Below, in pieces: positions 63,568 to 64,000 of a stretch of 64,000 bases of DNA. The DNA is taken from positions 62,001 through 126,000 of the forward strand of contig CAVVFZ010000034.1 in NCBI GenBank assembly GCA_963747555.1, written 5' to 3'. The notes beneath the pieces were generated by a model, which made no database searches, was not told where the DNA came from, and worked only from the letters and a program-made list of their open reading frames with translations. Source of the DNA: DUZB01 sp963747555. GTDB lineage: Bacteria > Desulfobacterota > DSM-4660 > Desulfatiglandales > Desulfatiglandaceae. Position 1 is the stretch's first letter, and the number at the start of each line of letters is the position of its first letter. The position numbers were made by a program, and so were the translations under genes.

Positions 63568-64000
63568 ATGGTCATCAAAAAAAACCTCCTATTGCCCCTC
63601 TTACTCCTGGCGTTATGCCTCTTCCATCCAGGCTGTTCCAATAGCGAGGATGACTCTTTGCGCCGTGTTAAGAGTGCGGGGAAAATTAGTTTCGGCATGA
63701 GCAGTGACTATCCTCCCTTTACCTTTTATAACAACAAAGGGGAACTGGAAGGTTTCGACGTGGATGTGGCGCGCGAAATCGCCAAAAGACTTGACGTCGA
63801 ATTGAACCTGGTCGTGAGAAAATGGAACGGAATCATTGATGGCCTTCTCGATGGATCTTACGATGCCATATTGGGCAGTATGGCCATCACCGAGGATCGT
63901 GAGAGGATCGTCGCGTTCTCTACCCCTTACTACCATTCCTCCGTCCAGGTTATGATCCGAAAGGGAGCCCCATTCAAAGATCTCAAGGATTTGAAGGGCA
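63568..64000 (+). CDS. Extracellular solute-binding lipoprotein (family 3), 3' end outside window
   Basis: The reading frame is open to the window edge. A lipoprotein signal (MVIKKNLLLPLLLLALCLFHPGC) leads to the family-3 core: VKSAGKISFGMSSDYPPFTFYN, LEGFDVDVAREIAKRL, AILGSMAITEDRERIVAFSTPYY. This is the periplasmic amino-acid-type binding subunit of an ABC importer. An in-frame ATG at 63553 could also serve as start. The substrate is not predictable from this half. Permease and ATPase genes would lie downstream. Confidence 0.9.
   Translation, partial: MVIKKNLLLPLLLLALCLFHPGCSNSEDDSLRRVKSAGKISFGMSSDYPPFTFYNNKGELEGFDVDVAREIAKRLDVELNLVVRKWNGIIDGLLDGSYDAILGSMAITEDRERIVAFSTPYYHSSVQVMIRKGAPFKDLKDLKG

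Noticed and set aside
1..64000. CRISPR arrays, rRNA and tRNA genes
   Set aside because: No spaced direct repeats of CRISPR type and no tRNA-like or rRNA-like sequence were found on either strand by eye; a dedicated scan could still find a divergent tRNA.

Overview
The window looks like chromosomal DNA of an anaerobic, respiring member of the Desulfobacterota (deltaproteobacteria). Pointers are an HdrABC-type electron-bifurcation module with a double-length HdrA, an isethionate sulfite-lyase glycyl radical system inside a bacterial microcompartment (BMC) locus, a LarE of the three-cysteine type, and a probable selenocysteine protein. This assignment is inferred from gene content only; there is no rRNA or tRNA gene in the window to anchor taxonomy.

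Layout. 1-10.8 kb: tail of a response-regulator receiver domain, then a compact division and cell-wall (dcw) cluster mraY-murD-ftsW-murG-murC-murB-ftsQ-ftsA-ftsZ, all intact. 10.8-12.6 kb: a large radical-SAM protein. 12.6-19.7 kb (minus strand): a BMC operon (EutJ-like chaperone, CoA-acylating aldehyde dehydrogenase, EutN-type vertex, two BMC-H shell proteins, PduT-like Fe-S BMC-T, PduS-like flavin/Fe-S protein, phosphotransacetylase, EutQ). 19.7-20.6 kb: a 900-bp divergent regulatory region with three copies of a 16-bp palindrome. 20.6-25.2 kb: isethionate sulfite-lyase islA, its activase islB and a CaCA-type cation exchanger coupled to it. Together these would cleave isethionate to sulfite and acetaldehyde, and take acetaldehyde through acetyl-CoA to acetyl phosphate inside a protein shell. 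Four genes of this locus (aldehyde dehydrogenase, vertex, BMC-T, islA) each carry a single-base frameshift, while the flanking conserved genes carry none.

25.4-41.2 kb: housekeeping and metabolic genes (HD protein, glnS, cold-shock protein, DinG-type helicase, Nudix, larE, hydantoinase-like HyuA, histone-deacetylase-like hydrolase, HdrC-HdrB-HdrA, an MFS transporter). 41.7-44.3 kb: flavodoxin-like protein and an FGly-type sulfatase.

44.3-59.8 kb is accessory DNA. It holds an integron-cassette-like unit (an attC-like site, a class III nucleotide cyclase, an EcsC-family protein), a zinc peptidase, decayed transposases (IS1634-, IS91- and IS200-like), a dead DUF5131 gene, secreted Ig-like proteins, a matrixin protease fused to a formylglycine-generating-enzyme-like domain whose C-terminus looks like a diversity-generating-retroelement variable region, a lipoprotein fused to an excisionase-type HTH, and an S28 serine peptidase. 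It also holds a MerB-like organometal lyase gene in which two in-frame TGA codons fall exactly on the two catalytic cysteines, each followed by a SECIS-like hairpin. This last gene is the most striking item in the window.

59.8-64 kb: FAD oxidoreductase, a PfkB remnant, a small ORF coupled to a Fic protein, a SEC-C protein, and the start of a solute-binding lipoprotein that runs off the end.
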